Source of the DNA: Alphaproteobacteria bacterium
GTDB lineage: Bacteria; Pseudomonadota; Alphaproteobacteria; UBA8366; GCA-2717185
NCBI GenBank assembly: GCA_016764135.1
Contig: JAESSL010000319.1
Location: 1-5,296 of the forward strand
Reading direction: 5' to 3'
DNA: 5,296 nucleotides
Each line of letters begins with the position of its first letter. The first letter of the stretch is position 1. The notes beneath the pieces were generated by a model, which saw only the letters and a list, made by a program, of their open reading frames with translations, did no database searches and was not told the origin of the DNA. Below are positions 4,947 through 5,296 of the stretch, in pieces. Position numbers and translations under genes: made by a program.

Positions 4947-5296
4947 ATGAATACTAATTCGTCATCTCCGGGATCATCTGGATCCGGACGGGCTCCCTTG
5001 ATTGCTGTTGTCGGTGCGGCGTTTGTCATCGCTGTTGTGGTGGCGGGGGTCTCAGTCATGACAGGGGCGTCGACACAGGGTGCGCTGGCGATCGCGGCCG
5101 TCGTTACGCTTGGCGGAATCGGCGCCGCCATGGTTCTCCGCACCGCCTTGCGTCAACGGGACGACGTCCGACAAAACCATATATGGCTATCGTCGACGCT
5201 TGATCAGGCGGGCATGATGGCATTTGCGGAGGATGCGGCGGGAACGCCCGTGTTTTCATCGAGGCCGAGCCACACTGGCAAACGGATGTCGATCGA
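4947..5296 (+). CDS. N-terminus of membrane sensor protein, possibly hybrid kinase CckA (cut by window edge)
   Basis: An open frame starts with ATG at 4947 and runs without stop to the window end (116 codons). It shows a Ser/Gly-rich N-terminus (2-14), a membrane helix at about 17-39 and a second at about 46-64. A charged linker follows (RQRDDVRQNH), and then a segment (STLDQAGMMAFAEDAAGTPV, about 83-102) resembling the start of a PAS-like sensing domain. This two-helix-plus-PAS layout is that of CckA, the alphaproteobacterial hybrid histidine kinase that feeds the ChpT-CtrA phosphorelay, and cckA can lie beside flhB in this class. No kinase motif is inside the window, so CckA is inference. 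Only a poor Shine-Dalgarno (GGGGCG) is seen, 54 bases after flhB. Confidence 0.7.
   Translation, partial: MNTNSSSPGSSGSGRAPLIAVVGAAFVIAVVVAGVSVMTGASTQGALAIAAVVTLGGIGAAMVLRTALRQRDDVRQNHIWLSSTLDQAGMMAFAEDAAGTPVFSSRPSHTGKRMSI

Noticed and set aside
1..5296. CRISPR array, tRNA or rRNA, insertion sequence, attachment site
   Set aside because: No spaced repeat array, cloverleaf, transposase frame or terminal inverted repeat was seen. The window reads as an ordinary chromosomal flagellar locus.

Overview
This window is a flagellar gene cluster, most probably from an alphaproteobacterium. The evidence is the gene order flgB-flgC-fliE-fliQ-fliR-flhB, a solitary FlhB C-terminal-domain paralogue beside it, a sensor-kinase-like gene directly after flhB, and a moderately GC-rich composition. 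Genus or species cannot be named from the sequence. The window holds ten coding regions. Two of them (fliO at the left edge, the sensor-like gene at the right edge) run off the ends.

Left arm, minus strand, read right to left: an FlhX/YlqH-like stand-alone FlhB C-terminal domain (979-608), an unrecognised 97-residue acidic, mostly helical protein (561-268), and the N-terminal part of FliO (202-1). FliP would be expected beyond the left edge, but that is inference.

Centre (980-1228): a divergent regulatory region of about 250 bases. It holds a sigma-54-type -24/-12 element facing flgB with exact GG-N10-GC spacing. A 15-base unit overlapping the -12 box is duplicated downstream. There is also a perfect 6-4-6 palindrome overlapping a GANTC site, and two further inverted repeats.

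Right arm, plus strand: flgB and flgC (proximal rod), fliE (rod/MS-ring adaptor), fliQ, fliR and flhB (membrane core and specificity switch of the type III export gate), then the start of a two-helix membrane protein resembling the N-terminus of CckA. Gaps are short except for 224 bases between flgC and fliE, which contain an AT-rich stretch with a possible internal promoter. Small hairpins lie after fliE and before fliR.

Together the genes build the flagellar export gate (FliO, FliQ, FliR, FlhB, and FliP if present outside) and the first rod parts exported through it (FliE, FlgB, FlgC). The FlhB paralogue and the small unknown protein are the likely accessory or regulatory parts. I see no mobile element, CRISPR array, tRNA or rRNA, and no sign of a wholly new system. 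The least explained items are the 97-residue protein, the FlhB paralogue and the divergent control region.
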